Made by a program: the position numbers and the translations under genes. Positions 44,637 to 56,028 of a stretch of DNA of 64,000 bases are shown in pieces. Source of the stretch: Pyricularia pennisetigena (Eukaryota; Ascomycota; Sordariomycetes; Magnaporthales; Pyriculariaceae); the NCBI RefSeq assembly GCF_004337985.1, contig NC_043741.1:2425348-2489347 (forward strand), read 5' to 3'. Positions within the stretch are counted from its first letter, which is position 1. The number at the start of each line of letters is the position of its first letter. The notes below the pieces were generated by a model, which saw only the letters and a list, made by a program, of their open reading frames with translations, was not told the origin of the DNA and ran no database searches.

Positions 44637-45299
44637 ATGCCAGCCGACAACAGCAACAAGAATTCCAACGACATGGGGAAAGATGACATCCCTAAGGCAG
44701 GACATAACATCGATGTTACTATCAATTCTGCGGATGAGACCCTTCAGGATGCCTTCCTTCAGGCTAGCTATAAAGAAGATGATGTAGTCGATGCTATTAA
44801 CGACCCCGACAGCGAAGGTGGCACAAACTCTGCCGAGATTGGACCCGAGACGCCTCAACAAACCCCAAGCGGCCCTGGCAAAACTGCCATCGCTGTTGGC
44901 GCAGCTGGTATCACCATGCTTTTTGCCCCGGCTTTAGTTGCCCTCCCGGCCCTGAGTCTCGTTGGCTTCGGTGCATCGGGACCTATAGCAGGTTAGTGAT
45001 ATCACGACAGATGGTCTCATAGAAATATATACTCTTAGGAATACGCGCAAAAATATATAGATAGTTATACAGCATCGGCTAACGATGGTCACATTCGTGC
45101 TGCTTTTCTAGGAGGTATCGCAGCCGCCGTGCAAAGCGGAATTGGCAGCGTCGTTGCGCCTTCGCTCTTCGCAACTCTCCAGAGCGCAGCTATGGGAGGT
45201 TACGGCGCTGCGGCCGTGTTCGGAACGGTCCAGGCTGCCGGCGGAGTCATTACTGCGGCAACGGCAGCTCAGGTTGCGCGCAACAACCAGCGGGCCTAG
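44637..45299 (+). CDS. IFI6/IFI27 (ISG12)-family small membrane protein
   Basis: Exon 1 is 44637-44991, the intron is 44992-45111 (GTTAGT donor, TTCTAG acceptor), exon 2 is 45112-45299; 180 aa. The N-terminal 80 residues are acidic and polar (NSADETLQDAF, EIGPETPQQTP). The C-terminal 95 are almost entirely small and hydrophobic, with the Gly/Ala-rich pattern of the interferon-induced 6-16 family: AIAVGAAGITMLFAPAL, LSLVGFGASGPIAGGIAAAV, SVVAPSLFATLQSAAMGGYGAAAVF. Animal members lie in ER or mitochondrial membranes and affect apoptosis; fungi have no interferon system and the role here is unknown. The family call rests on the GxxxG-like pattern and the S-L-x-A-T-L-Q-S segment. The first codon is the only ATG upstream in frame. 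Confidence 0.75.
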
Positions 45300-45991
45300 A
45301 TTCGACGGGAATACCCGGGACATCGGACCTTATGTGGCATGCTTCTTGATCGACACCACTTTGTCTTGTATCCTTATTTTGACGCATTTCTTCTGATTCT
45401 GGATCTTCAGCAGAGTAATAAGTCACGAGAGCCAGGACAGCACTCGCTGATCTGACCAGCATGTCAGTCCGCAGAGATGATCCAGAAATCATAAAAAGAA
45501 AAGATTTGTATTCAAACCTATTCAAAGACACTTTTACCCAATATTTATCCCAGCTTGATTACCATTTTCTGAACCAAACAATCTTGAAATCCTCGGTTCG
45601 GTCACTGTAGGAGCCGCTTCAGTTGTTGGGCAAAGCTCTGACATCCTGGAGCCGTGTTAGCAGAAAAGGGACACTTTTAACCACTAAGAGAAACTATTCG
45701 CAGCCGTACTGTGTGAAAGGCTTCCAAAACCTTGCCACGTACCATCCATGGTGTTACTATAAGGATGAGTAGAAATGGATAGGATACACAAAGCAAAACA
45801 CTTCTACCAGGTATGAGGTATCTCCAGCGCTAGATCTAGAGTTAACTTAGCGCCAGCCCCTTTGGTTATGAACTACGCTAAGCCGGATGGATGTTCAAAG
45901 ACAGGAGACCTATGGTATGATTACATTGAGGAAACTGAGGCTTCGCATTTTTCGGAGACGTACGCAATGTTCACAAAAGCCAAAGCAGCTA
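45300..45991. other. convergent intergenic region
   Basis: 692 nt between two convergent stops; nothing recognised. Confidence 0.7.
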
Positions 45992-48677
45992 TTAAATCAT
46001 ACCCAAATACCTTGTCGTGATGACTGTGTCGTCCTTCGCACCCCTAACACCAATCCTCACAATCTCACCGGGAACAATGTCGACCAAATTGTCCTCAAAC
46101 ACGACCTCGTCATCCTCACACTCGACAGCTACGCCCTTCACCGGATACTCGGCGCTAACCTCAACGAACTTGCCGCCTTCTACCAGCTCCGCTATGAGCT
46201 TCTCTGGCTTGGTGAAGTGCAGGTACTTGAGCGGCTCGGGCCAGTTGACGTACCGTGCCAGCTGCCGCCCGTCCTCGGGGTCGATGAGGTACGTCGCGCA
46301 GACCGTCCTACCCTCGTCACCAGCTTTCCTCACGGGCACCTCGCGTGAAAGGATCTCGGTGCTTTGGTTCGCGGGTAGAGCGAAGTCCTTCTCGACCGTC
46401 TCGCTGAAAGTCTCCTCACCCGTCTCGACGTCCCATGCTTTCAGCACGACGTCAACAGTCAGATCCTCGAGCCGGAGATTGCTCCCCCAAGCCTCGATAA
46501 GGACCTTGGTCTTGATATTGACTCGCGTGTACTTGTCAGCGGCCTTTTTGTGCTCCCTCCTCGTCATGCCGACACTCAATGGCGCCATCTCCCGCTTGAC
46601 CGTGTAGTAGGCGTGTTTGGGCCGGAGGTAGAAGTCTACGATGCTCCAGCTTGTAACGGGCCAACAGTCGTTGATCTGCCACACCAGCGCGCCGGCGCAG
46701 TACTCACGCCCGGGTCCCTTCCACTGCCTTTTCCATAGCCGATAAGCGCTGGCCAGACATTCGGCCTGCATCAGCTGCGTGCTGTAGACAAACTGCTCGA
46801 GCGGGTCGGGCGCATAACGCATGTTCTCTACCAGGTACAGTGCGATCCGCCGCTCGTGGCCGTCTGCCTTGTTGTGAAAGTCGACGGTACTGCTCTGTGG
46901 GTAGCGGTCCGGATCGTTCTTGCCGAGTGGCAAGTATGCATCGATGGTTTTGACGCTCGGGAAAGCCTCCATGCCAAACTCGGACACAAATCGGCCAACC
47001 AGCTTGTCAAAGTTTTGGTACTTCTCCTGCGTGCCGTGCCACACGTTCCACTGGTGGATGTCGCCGACGGTGGGGTCGTGGGTGTTGACGCCGTCGCCCC
47101 AGGGGCTGCCTGGGTGGTAGTAGACGTCCGGGCACAGCTCCGCGCAAACGTCGGGCAGGATCTTCTCGTATATATAACGAGCAGGGAAGTCGGTTTTCAG
47201 CCAGTTGTCCGGGTTTTTGTCTGCGTAGTCATAGGTCAAGCCCTCTGACTCTTGGTATTGGTAGTCCTCGTTATTGCCAGCCCAGATTACGATAGACGGG
47301 TGATGACGGAGCAGCTTGACATTCTCTGTAGCTTCACGCTTAATCGATTCGCGCATTTCAGGCCAGGCAGGGTAGTTGCCACATCCAAACATGAAATCCT
47401 GCCAGACCAGGACTCCCAGCTCATCGCAGGCGTCGTAAAACGCTTGTTCCTCGTAGATACCGCCGCCCCATACCCGGATCATGAACTGGTTACCGTCAGC
47501 GACAAGCTTGACCCAGTCGTGGTATTTTTGTGCTGTGATGCGAGGGAGGAAGTTGTCGGCGGGAATCCAGTCAGAGCCACCGCAGAAGACGGGGATGTTG
47601 TTGATGCGGAAGAAAAAGCTCTTGCCTGGCTGGTCTTTAAGCGTTTGTTGGACCAGCTCTGCTCGCCTTAGGCCAATCTTTTTGGAGACGGTGTCAAAGT
47701 CTTGCTCCCCAGAAATTAGTGTTGCCTTGACAGTGTACAGCGGCTGCTTTCCATATCTGACAGGGTACCACAAAGATGGCTTCTGGACATGGAAGGTGGC
47801 TGAGGTGTTTCCGGAGTCAGAAACGGGCACTGTCTCCGTGGCGACTACATTTTCGTCAAGGGAGATTTCAAGTTTGACTCTATCAGCCTTGCCCTCTACC
47901 ACGGCGTGAGCCACCACTTTGGCCGATTCCAAGCTCTCTGGGATATCTGTTTCAACGTATAGATCTGCAATTCTGCCATTGTAGATCTCAAAGGTGATGG
48001 GACGCCACGGGCCGCAGACCATCAAAGCTGGGCCCCAGTCCCAGCCCTGCAGCAGAAGAAGTCCAAAGTCAGCAAATATTTTTTTTTTTTTTTTCTCCAG
48101 AACATCAAGATTCGAGGCAAGATCTGCAACGTAGCAAATAGACGGCTCCACTTACCCAGTGGTACTGCGACTTCCTGACAGCCAACCTCGATACGTCACC
48201 GTTCCAGCAACCCCATTTGTGATCGGGGTACTTCTCAACCAACTGCCAGCCCCTCAGGTAGGCACTGTCAAAGTGAATGACCAGCTCGTTCTCGCCCTCC
48301 CTGATTTCATTGGTCACGTCGACTCGTTCGGGAATAAACATGTTGTCCGTGACGAGGATCTGGCTGCCGTTGAGCAGCACCGTGGCAAAGGTGTCGAGGC
48401 CATCAAAGGCGATGACAGCCCTGACTCCGTCATCGCCTGAGGGTGACACCTTGGGCGCCGAGAAGGTTGTCCTATATGTCCATTTCGCCTCGCCGATCCA
48501 CTGCACGTCGAGCTCGTTCTTGCCGATGAAGGGGTCCGGGATGAGCTTGTGGTGCAGCAGGTCGAGGTGAACGTTGGTGGGGAATTGGGCGACCGGGAGA
48601 AACTCGGCTCCGTCCTTGTCGGCCTGCTTAAACTCCCAGTTCTTGTTGATTGGTGTTATGGTTCGGATCGGCGACAT
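45992..48677 (-). CDS. mndB: beta-mannosidase, GH2 (type B, intracellular)
   Basis: Releases terminal beta-mannose from manno-oligosaccharides. Exon 1 is 48677-48156, the intron is 48155-48047 (GTAAGT donor, CTGCAG acceptor) and exon 2 is 48046-45992; 858 aa. There is no signal peptide, as in fungal beta-mannosidase B. The N-terminal GH2 sugar-binding domain includes WIGEAKWTYRT and FDGLDTFATVLLNG; the joint gives GWDWGPAL. In the TIM barrel, the acid/base Glu is residue 434 (WAGNNEDY) and the nucleophile Glu is residue 530 (VSEFGMEAFPS). Substrate-site residues WGGGIYEE and WQINDCWP are present. The intron contains a 16-nt homopolymer (T on the plus strand, 48079-48094). It likely works with hemicellulose or N-glycan turnover. 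Confidence 0.95.
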
Positions 48678-48957
48678 TTTGACTTTTGAGTTGCTATTTG
48701 CTTGGACTGTCTATTGGTCTTTCTAGGCAGAGTAACGCGGGACGAGGTGGGGTTGGCGAACCAAACTCCCTGCCTGGTTCGGCTTGGCTTTTTTTTTTTT
48801 TTTTGCGGCAAGAGCCGTATCTTGAAACAGCTTTGTTTGTGTGGGATGAAATCCAATGCAAACAGATTGAGCGCAGATGGAATATGAAAACGACAGCGAA
48901 ACATTTCTCTCCCATTAAAAACGCCCACGCAACAGAGGAAGCTGGGATCCGTGTTAT

Positions 48958-49176
48958 TTAAGCTTCCACCCCAAGCCATAGGCGCTCCATTGCAGTGCGG
49001 CTCCCCGCACGAATATTGTTGGAGAACTTGACGTTGCCATTGGAGAAGGTTCCGAGGACATGGATGTGCACGGGAGGAGGTTCCCCGAAGACGGGGCAGG
49101 AGTGGAGAACAAATCGTCTCCTGACGCCGTTAAAGTCGTCAAACCCGTGCAATGCGCATTCCGAATGCTGTCAAAG
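48958..49176 (-). pseudogene. orphan coding-like fragment, 3' exon or gene relic
   Basis: A stop-bounded frame that ends in TAA 281 nt upstream of the beta-mannosidase start, on the same strand. It has strong fungal codon bias (GAC, TTC, AAC, GTC, CTC) and a non-repetitive peptide: LHGFDDFNGVRRRFVLHSC, then PVFGEPPPVHIHVLGTFSNG, then NVKFSNNIRAG and MERLWLGVEA. There is no ATG at its head; an in-frame TGA lies upstream, next to a plausible acceptor (TTTGACAG). No upstream exon was found up to 49.7 kb. It is either the last exon of a gene I could not assemble or the remnant of a lost one. Family not recognised. Confidence 0.35.
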
Positions 49177-49743
49177 GGGCTCCTAAGCCAGCCGTCATCT
49201 CGGCAGGGACCAGTCCGTTTTTCCTGATTGGGAAACCCCGATCCCTTATCCTTGACCAGAGTCAATGGGGAGATGCGTTCCGCTAGAATATCTAGACGGT
49301 TTTTTGTCCTTAATCCCCAATTCAAAATCGTAAATGCACAAGGGTATTCGATGTGGTGATAGTAAACATGTTGAATTGTTTCCGCATGTAAGCTTCAAAA
49401 AAATTACAGCAGCATAAATTGTTAGTATGCGGGCCCATCGGCCGGTATTGAGGTACAGGCTGAGTGAAAAAGTAGTGAGGCTGCAATAGACCCAGTCCCA
49501 TTGGTAATGCAGGGTAGGTGATTCTATTCGGCAGTTAATATTAGGACTCGATCAACAGAGGTACACATGTTAAAGCCCCATCTAGGGTCGATGTAGGATT
49601 ATTAGTGGTAAATATAAGTAAGTCAAATAAACACCGCTCTGGTTCCTGTCAAATCGGAACCAATATCAAGGTATCATCATAATCACCCTCCAAGCCTAGA
49701 AAGAAACCCATACCCATCCGAGCCATTAAGTCCCTCCCTCTCA
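49177..49743. other. intergenic region, Rab4 3' flank
   Basis: AT-rich 3' flank of the Rab4 gene; no further coding sequence recognised. Confidence 0.6.
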
Positions 49744-50897
49744 TCAACAACAGTTTGCCCCTCTCCTTCCCCTATTGAGCGTAAAGACCTCCTCCCATTC
49801 TCTCAACGCCATGACGTTCTTCCTCCCCCGACCCCGCCGCCTCCTCGTGCCCCCTCCATCATCCCCCGTCATGCTGCTCTTTATGCTCGCAACATCGCTC
49901 CCCGGTCCCCAAGACACACCCGCGTCACCGTACTGGATCCCGCTCATAGGATCGTCTGGGTCGATCTCGCCGAGCTCGATCTTTGTCAGGATCTGCTTCG
50001 CCAGCCGTGCGAATATGTCGTCCACCCCATCCCCGCTCAGCGCCGACACCTCTACGGCCACGGGGATCCTTGCAGCGCTCGCCCACCGGCTCGCCTCGGC
50101 CGCGCCGACCTCCCTCCCATCCGGCGCTGTCGACGCTCTCATCTGCGTGCCGAGGCCGGCGCCGCCACCACCACCCCACGCCGAGCTACTGCTCGCTACG
50201 CTCGTGCCCGCGGGGAAGCTGCTCGAGAGCTGACTGGCCCCGCTCGACTGCGGCGGCTCGTCCGCATCATCGCCAAACGCCATCAGGTCATCCTGCGCCA
50301 GGTCGACCTTGTTGCCAGCCAGCAGCAGCGTCAGGTTCGGACTCGCCAGGGCGCGCGCATCGTTGAGGAATGCGGGGAGCGCGTCAAACGATGCGTGCGA
50401 CGTCACGTCGTACACCAGCACCGCCCCGGCGGCGCCACGATAGTAAGACCGCGAGACGGATCGGAAGCGCTCCGTGCCGGCCGTATCCCACAGCTGCAGC
50501 TTTATCCGCTTGCGGCGCGCACCTGTGCCGACCTTGATGATCTTGGAGGCGAATTCGACGCCGATTGTCTGCGAGGAGAGGACGCGCCATTCGTTCTTGA
50601 CGAAGCGGTGGAGGAGGCAGGATCTGATTTGTTGCGGTTGGCGTTCTGTCAGTGACTTGCCATTCAATTTCGCTGCATATCGGTAGATTCCCCGTCTCAC
50701 GGGGGCCGATGGTTCTTGGAACTAGAAAGTGTGAACAAGGGCTTCCCGCAGTTGCCCAGAGTTTGCCGCGCCACGAGGTCTACGCTTCCTACCCCATGCA
50801 GCCCCGCCATCCCAGAGCAATCCCAAGAAGAGCAATCAACTCACTTTCCAGTCCCGCTGGGTCCTAGGAGGATGATCTTGGCCAAATAGTCATACAT
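49744..50897 (-). CDS. ypt4: Rab4/Ypt4-type small GTPase
   Basis: Endosomal recycling Rab. Exon 1 is 50897-50845 (MYDYLAKIILLGPSGTGK), the intron is 50844-50624 (GTGAGT donor, AATCAG acceptor), exon 2 is 50623-49744; 310 aa. The P-loop is GPSGTGKS, switch I TIGVEFASKIIKVG, then LQLWDTAGTERFRSV, NKVDL and a SALSG motif; the C-terminal CC is a geranylgeranylation site. Two departures are clear. Switch II has Thr instead of the catalytic Gln (WDTAGT, codon at 50473-50475). A Ser/Gly-rich insertion of about 45 residues separates NKVDL from the REVGAAEASRWA helix, with another Arg-rich extension before the CC. These make it longer than typical Rab4 (about 215 aa). A short extra 5' exon cannot be excluded. 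Confidence 0.9.
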
Positions 50898-52083
50898 GCT
50901 CCCCAACTCCTGTTCACTCCGCGTTTGTCAGCCCCGTGCACAGTCTCCCCTTGGCTCTGCATCCGTCCCGAGTTCACCCTGGCGAGGGGGGAAAAGTTTT
51001 TATCGAACCTGATCGCGAACCGTCGCCGTGCTCTCTTCACTCGCCGCAGAGTTAGATCTCTTCGGCCTAGCCATGGCGGGCGGCCTTCTGTGCCTTGGCA
51101 ATTGCCCGCCCTCCTAGTTTGCTTATCTGTTCGGCTGGAAAACTTGCCCGGTTCAGTCGGGGAAAACGGAAGTCGGCGGGTACGTATACGTATGGGTCTT
51201 TTGACGTCGTTGAACTGTCGGGTTCTAGCTTGTAGTCGCAAATATAGAATACCCTGCGTTCTGTGGTACTCTATAAGGTTAACGGGGTTAGAAAGTAATG
51301 TGTATAGGTGAACAGTCCGACCCAAGGGACTTTTTGTCGTCATTCAAAAAATGGCCCAACATGGAATGGAGCCTTAGGGCGGTATCATCACGAGCAACAA
51401 CCGGGGTCTCGGAGTTGGCTGGAAACGGTAAAGTGGGGGCCTAAGCAAAGCACTAGCTTGGCTGAGTTGGGGCAGTCGCGTGATGATCAAGGCGCTATGA
51501 GGTACTGAAAGCCTGCTTAGACTTTTGCAGAATCAACATCTCCACTAGCAACAAATGCTCTAGACTAGTCTACCTGCTTAATTGAATGTGACCTGGAGCG
51601 ATCGATGTGAGGGGTACCTGCATCTGGCTCTACACTCTAAATATAAATTCTATTTAGTCACGCATAGAGCTGCATCGAGTGCGAGGAATATATTCGGACT
51701 CGCCGCTTCGGCAAGGTACCTTGTATATGATTCCTGTCCTGACTTACCTAAGGTTGAAGAGTTTAGTGTATGCAGCACGTCCGATGCCGAGGCACCCTCC
51801 CCAGCCAGTCTTTTTCCCCAGACGCAACTCGGCTCGAATTTACCCCCACATGCAAACGCCCCGTCTCGGAATAGACAAGCAAGACCAGTACAAGTAAGCT
51901 CGAGCTAAGGTACCTTGGTAACCCATGGTAATGTATGCTTTGATCAAGATCAAACGTCCCGGATTCCCATAAACCATCCTAACCTCATTACGCATCCAAC
52001 TTGAGTCTTTGCGTTACTTCTACTTCTTTACCCGTAGACTTTTTTATTTTTATTTTTATTTTTATTTTTTGTTCTCTCACAAG
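50898..52083. other. divergent promoter region, Rab4 and SDR
   Basis: No supported gene. The end contains a run of TTTTTA units (52040-52070) just before the SDR start; the long minus-strand frame at 50864-51343 is antisense or UTR with no motif. Confidence 0.55.
52040..52070. repeat. (TTTTTA)n repeat in SDR leader
   Basis: About five T5A units ending 14 nt before the SDR ATG, presumably in its promoter or 5' leader. Confidence 0.85.
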
Positions 52084-53129
52084 ATGAAAATTTCCGGTCG
52101 TACATTTGTCATTTCAGGCGGGTAAGCAACTTAATTCATGAATAGAATTCCCTGAAGAGTATCACATGTCAAACCCAAATACATGCAAAGAAGCCCCCCT
52201 GTTCCCTCCCATTGAGCAACAACCACGATGACGAAAAGGCATTTGGCTAACTGGAACAACTCATCCCAACCAGCGCGTCCGGGCTCGGCCGAGCTTGCGC
52301 CGTAGACCTCGTCGCCCACGGCGCAAACGTTGCCGTGCTTGACATCAACCCGGAGCTCGGCGACACCCTGGTCAAGGAGCTCGGTGCCGACAAGGCCCGC
52401 TTCTTCACCGTGGACGTCACCGACTCCGGGTCGATAGCAAAGGCCGTCGAGGGCTCCGCGTCATGGGTTAGAGAGACCGGGAAGCCTTTTGGTGGCGTCA
52501 TCCCCGCCGCCGGCGTGGGCTTCCCAGGACTGGTAAAACTCTCCTTGAGGTGGAGTTCGTTTCTTTCATTATTTTGATACAGCGAGCTGACGGCTAGGAA
52601 AATAAATATAAAAAAAAAAACAAAAAAACTCCAGATCCTGGACTCCAGGAAAAGCCCACTTTCATTAGAATCGTTTGACCTTGTTGTGGCCATCAACCTT
52701 CGTGGCACCATCGACCTCGTCAGGCAATGCCTACCTCATATCGCAGCCGCCGCCCCCGATGGTCCTGACAACGAGCACGGAGTCGTCATCATGATCTCCT
52801 CATCGGCAGCCTTTGACGGTCAGATGGGCCAGACGGCCTATGCAGCCTCCAAGGGAGCCTTGGCGTCGGCCGCCCTGCCCATGGCTCGCGACTTGTCTAG
52901 GCACGGTATCAGGGTTGCTGTCATTGCCCCGGGCATGTTTGAGACGGCCATGACGGCTGCAATGTCAGAGAAGGTCCGTAGCGGGTTGGAGAAGACGCTC
53001 GAGTTTCCCAAACGGGGCGGCAAACCGGACGAGTTTGCAGGCCTAGTCAGGCATATCATTGAGAACTCAATGCTAAATGGCGTTGTGGTGAGGCTAGATG
53101 GCGCAGCCCGCATGTCCAGCAGACTGTGA
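52084..53129 (+). CDS. short-chain dehydrogenase/reductase (HSD10-like)
   Basis: NAD(P)-dependent oxidoreductase resembling type-2 3-hydroxyacyl-CoA dehydrogenase. Exons are 52084-52121, 52274-52532 and 52635-53129, giving 263 aa. Donors are GTAAGC and GTAAAA; the acceptors CCAACCAG and ACTCCAG follow a branch-like CTAAC and CTAGG region. Joined, the start reads FVISGGASGLGRACA (the nucleotide-binding GxxxGxG), followed by VLDIN, where the Asp suggests NAD. The catalytic set is Ser in IMISSSAAF and Tyr/Lys in YAASK. The usual NAG motif is altered to PAAG. The C-terminus (VVVRLDGAARMSSRL) matches the HSD10-type VIRLDGA-R ending. A mitochondrial or peroxisomal fatty acid or branched amino acid role is inferred only by family. 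No targeting peptide is obvious. Confidence 0.88.
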
Positions 53130-53394
53130 GTGTCTGCATATTACTGGAATTGCTGTAAGGGTTTATTGTTATGTAGAAATCACAACTTCTTCTGGCTTTG
53201 GAGAAAAGAGCCGTTAATTGTCGCAAACAATCAAATCACCAAAAACGGTACAAAAACAAGAAAAGAGCTTCGCACGACTCAACACGGGAATTTTTAGAAA
53301 CCAGGCCAGGTTGGAAAGCCAACTTCAGCCAAAGCAGTACCGCACATGGAGCGAACGGCAAGCAGACAGTTGAGATGGGTCTGCGGATCTCGCA

Positions 53395-55319
53395 TCAGTA
53401 GTTTTGTCTATACCGATCCACTTCAACTGCCGGATAATAGTCACCCCGAAAGTTACTCGCAGAACCGCTAGAATCTGCTTTCGTCTCCCATTTGGGTGAC
53501 TGGGAACGAGCACGAGGTGACTCCCTGGATCTCGACGTATCTGCGCGTCCCCTGGCATTGGGCACACCAATACCACGAAGCGGGGACCGCTCGCGATAAG
53601 TGTTAGAACCAGACATAGCCACCATGGTCTGTACTTGGGCTGTATGTATCTTCCCTTCTCCTAGGTGGAGCCCTGTTACGAAAGCCTGCACGGCCAAGTC
53701 GTCTTCTCTGAAGGCCCAAGGTATCGAGGCACCGACGCACATTTCGATTTGTCGGACGCGCTGCTCTCTGTGTTGCAGTTGTAGAAGTGCGACAGGGTTC
53801 GAAGCAGGAAGAGAGAAGGGCTGAAAATCAATGGGACCCAGAGAACCACCAGCAATAGGCTCAGACATTCGAGTTGGTACTATAGGCTGTTGAAAGCTGG
53901 AACTGTTGTAGCAGGGATTCTGCGCAGGCGCGTCTGCTGCAAAACGCAGGTTGTGCCTAGGCTCGGCGGTGGATGGTCGATTTAGGAGCTGTTCCTGCTG
54001 TGGTGCAGGCGATGCCCCTCGGGATGCCAAAGGGTCCATGCCTGCAGAACGCAGGTGGTATCTAGGCTCCTTACCACTGCTGACTTTTCCATGTGGTAGA
54101 CATCGGACTAAATTGAGGCCCATCAGGGCTGCCTCGTGTTTGGCAATCCACTTGTTTGCGTAAATCGATTCTGTTGTCACTGTTTTGTTCAGAACGCTGA
54201 CGGAGCAGCTCCATGTATCATTTTCGTGCTTGGCCGCATGAAAGTAAGCTGTGAGCAGAGCAACACGTTAGCTGATGGTGACACGGGTAGAACATCTAGC
54301 ATCGAAGCAACCGATTGTTGCAAATCCAAGACGCATGTGATGCTGTGATTTATCTGTCGGGTCTCTTACGGTTGAAGCCTCTCTTCTGGCACTCTATGGA
54401 TAATCTGGTTGTTGGTAAGGAGACGCTGTTAGTGGCGACACGTGGTTTGTCAACCTGAAGAGCTGACAGGCTGATTTCGCGTTTGACGCAGACTTTTTTG
54501 GCCATGGGAGCATCATGGACATGTGTCTGGGATGATTTCCCATGACCCCTTGGTCCACGAACGCGTCGAAGAGGCTCCATGTTAGCCCCTTTTGCCGACT
54601 TGGAAATCAGTGGTGGAGGACTTGGTTCCAGCTCTTGGCCCAAACCTTCTGCCACCATAGCCAAGCGATCGGGATGGAAACCGCCAATTGTGTTGCTTTG
54701 AAGCTCATTTGATCCAGGAACTTGACGTTTATCCCTCCAATCGCGCATTTCAATATCGCCTGGAGGTGAAAGACGACCATAATTTGGATCCTTGATGCTA
54801 CCTCCACGATCACGCATCGCACTTGAGCGCTTGGCTAGTGACTGACCGTTCTCGTTGGCTAGGCATGGGAGCAGCTCATCACCACGCTTCCAGTAGTCTT
54901 CACTAGCAGGTCGATGAGGCAGCTTCCCGGACTCCTCGAGCGGCCTATCGGGCAGTCTCTTGCCCAAAAAGCTCCGCCGGTCGGGAAGCTGTTTAGCCGC
55001 TCGAATAAGATCCGCTAATTTCGAGCGATTGATAGGTGGAACATGTTTGTCTCTCTCCGCCGCTGCGTGATCCTCCACGCCAGGACCCTCAGGACTGGGT
55101 CCTGAAGTGAGCACAGAGGCGGCCGATGAGGATGGTTGAGGGTCATTTGGGCTTGGAGGCAAAGAGTTTAGTGGGGTTGCAGCTGCCGCCGCTATGATGG
55201 CAGACTCATAAGCTAAGAAACCACAACATGTCAGATATTTGGCCTAGGTCATATATTTAGCAATGGTTACCTTCACTCCCACTAAGAGCCGGGAAAGGCT
55301 CTGCTGGCGATTCTTCCAT
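53395..55319 (-). CDS. protein with dsRNA-binding-like domain
   Basis: Three exons: 55319-55271, 55212-54370 and 54248-53395; 581 aa. Start MEESPAEPFPALSGSEAYE. Residues 1-280 are Ser/Pro/Arg-rich and disordered. At the second splice junction the sequence joins to LSIECQKRGFNP-YFHAAKHE, then WSCSVSVLNKTVTTESIYAN, then KWIAKHEAALMGLNL. This is the layout of a double-stranded RNA binding motif (alpha-beta-beta-beta-alpha), with the C-terminal helix carrying KHEAA in place of the classical KKxAA. About 220 further disordered residues follow, including Arg/Ser-rich patches (RSRESPRARSQSP). A possible RNA-binding or adaptor protein; no RNase III, ADAR or helicase domain is present. The domain call is by pattern and intron placement. 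It converges on the SDR gene. Confidence 0.65.
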
Positions 55320-56028
55320 TGCTTTGGAAGAGAAGCGCCGGAAACTCGTGGGAACAAGCTGCTATTGGGCCCGAGTTAACTCTCACAGAAGAGAGAGTAG
55401 GGCAGTACAGCCTGCCGATAGTCTCCAGAGATGTGACCGTGGTTGACGGATGAGTAGCCGGGTAGATAGGTAGGGTTGTGAAAGTTAAGAATAAATTGAC
55501 TATTCACAGATTGTGGTGGAACAACAAAGCAGTGGTAAATGATGATGCTGGGTAGCACTGGCTAGCCTGAATGCGGGCTGTGCACTGCCCGTTGTAAGTA
55601 AAATCATGCAGGTAGTCGAGGTAGTTAGCTCCGGTGACAAAGCGACAGGGCGGAGAGTGTTTGTGGCAGTTTTCTTGTTTTTTCTCGCCCGACTGTGGGC
55701 TGTTTGGGCTTAGGAAAGCGGTCAGGTTCTGGTTGTATGGGTGAAAGCTGATGCCTACAAGGAAGGAAGGTTGTGTGGACAACTGAGGTGAAAGTGAAAT
55801 GGCAGGAGCCGCTGAGGTCCGAATGCGGACCAAGGCTGGTCAAGCCAACATAGAACCGACAGCACTTGACCGTCAGGCAAGACGCGGCATGGAGGTACCT
55901 TAGCCGACCCAGGCAGAGAGATCGATTTATTATTTGACACGTAGAATGGAAGCTCTGAGGCTTTTGCTTATACCAGATCAAGTGGGCAGTCGATGTCATA
56001 AAATTACCGTCCGTACTTCGCTCAACAT
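55320..56028. other. intergenic region
   Basis: 709 nt between the stop of the 2-hydroxyacid dehydrogenase and the start of the dsRNA-binding-like gene, both on the minus strand. No gene is seen. Confidence 0.65.
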
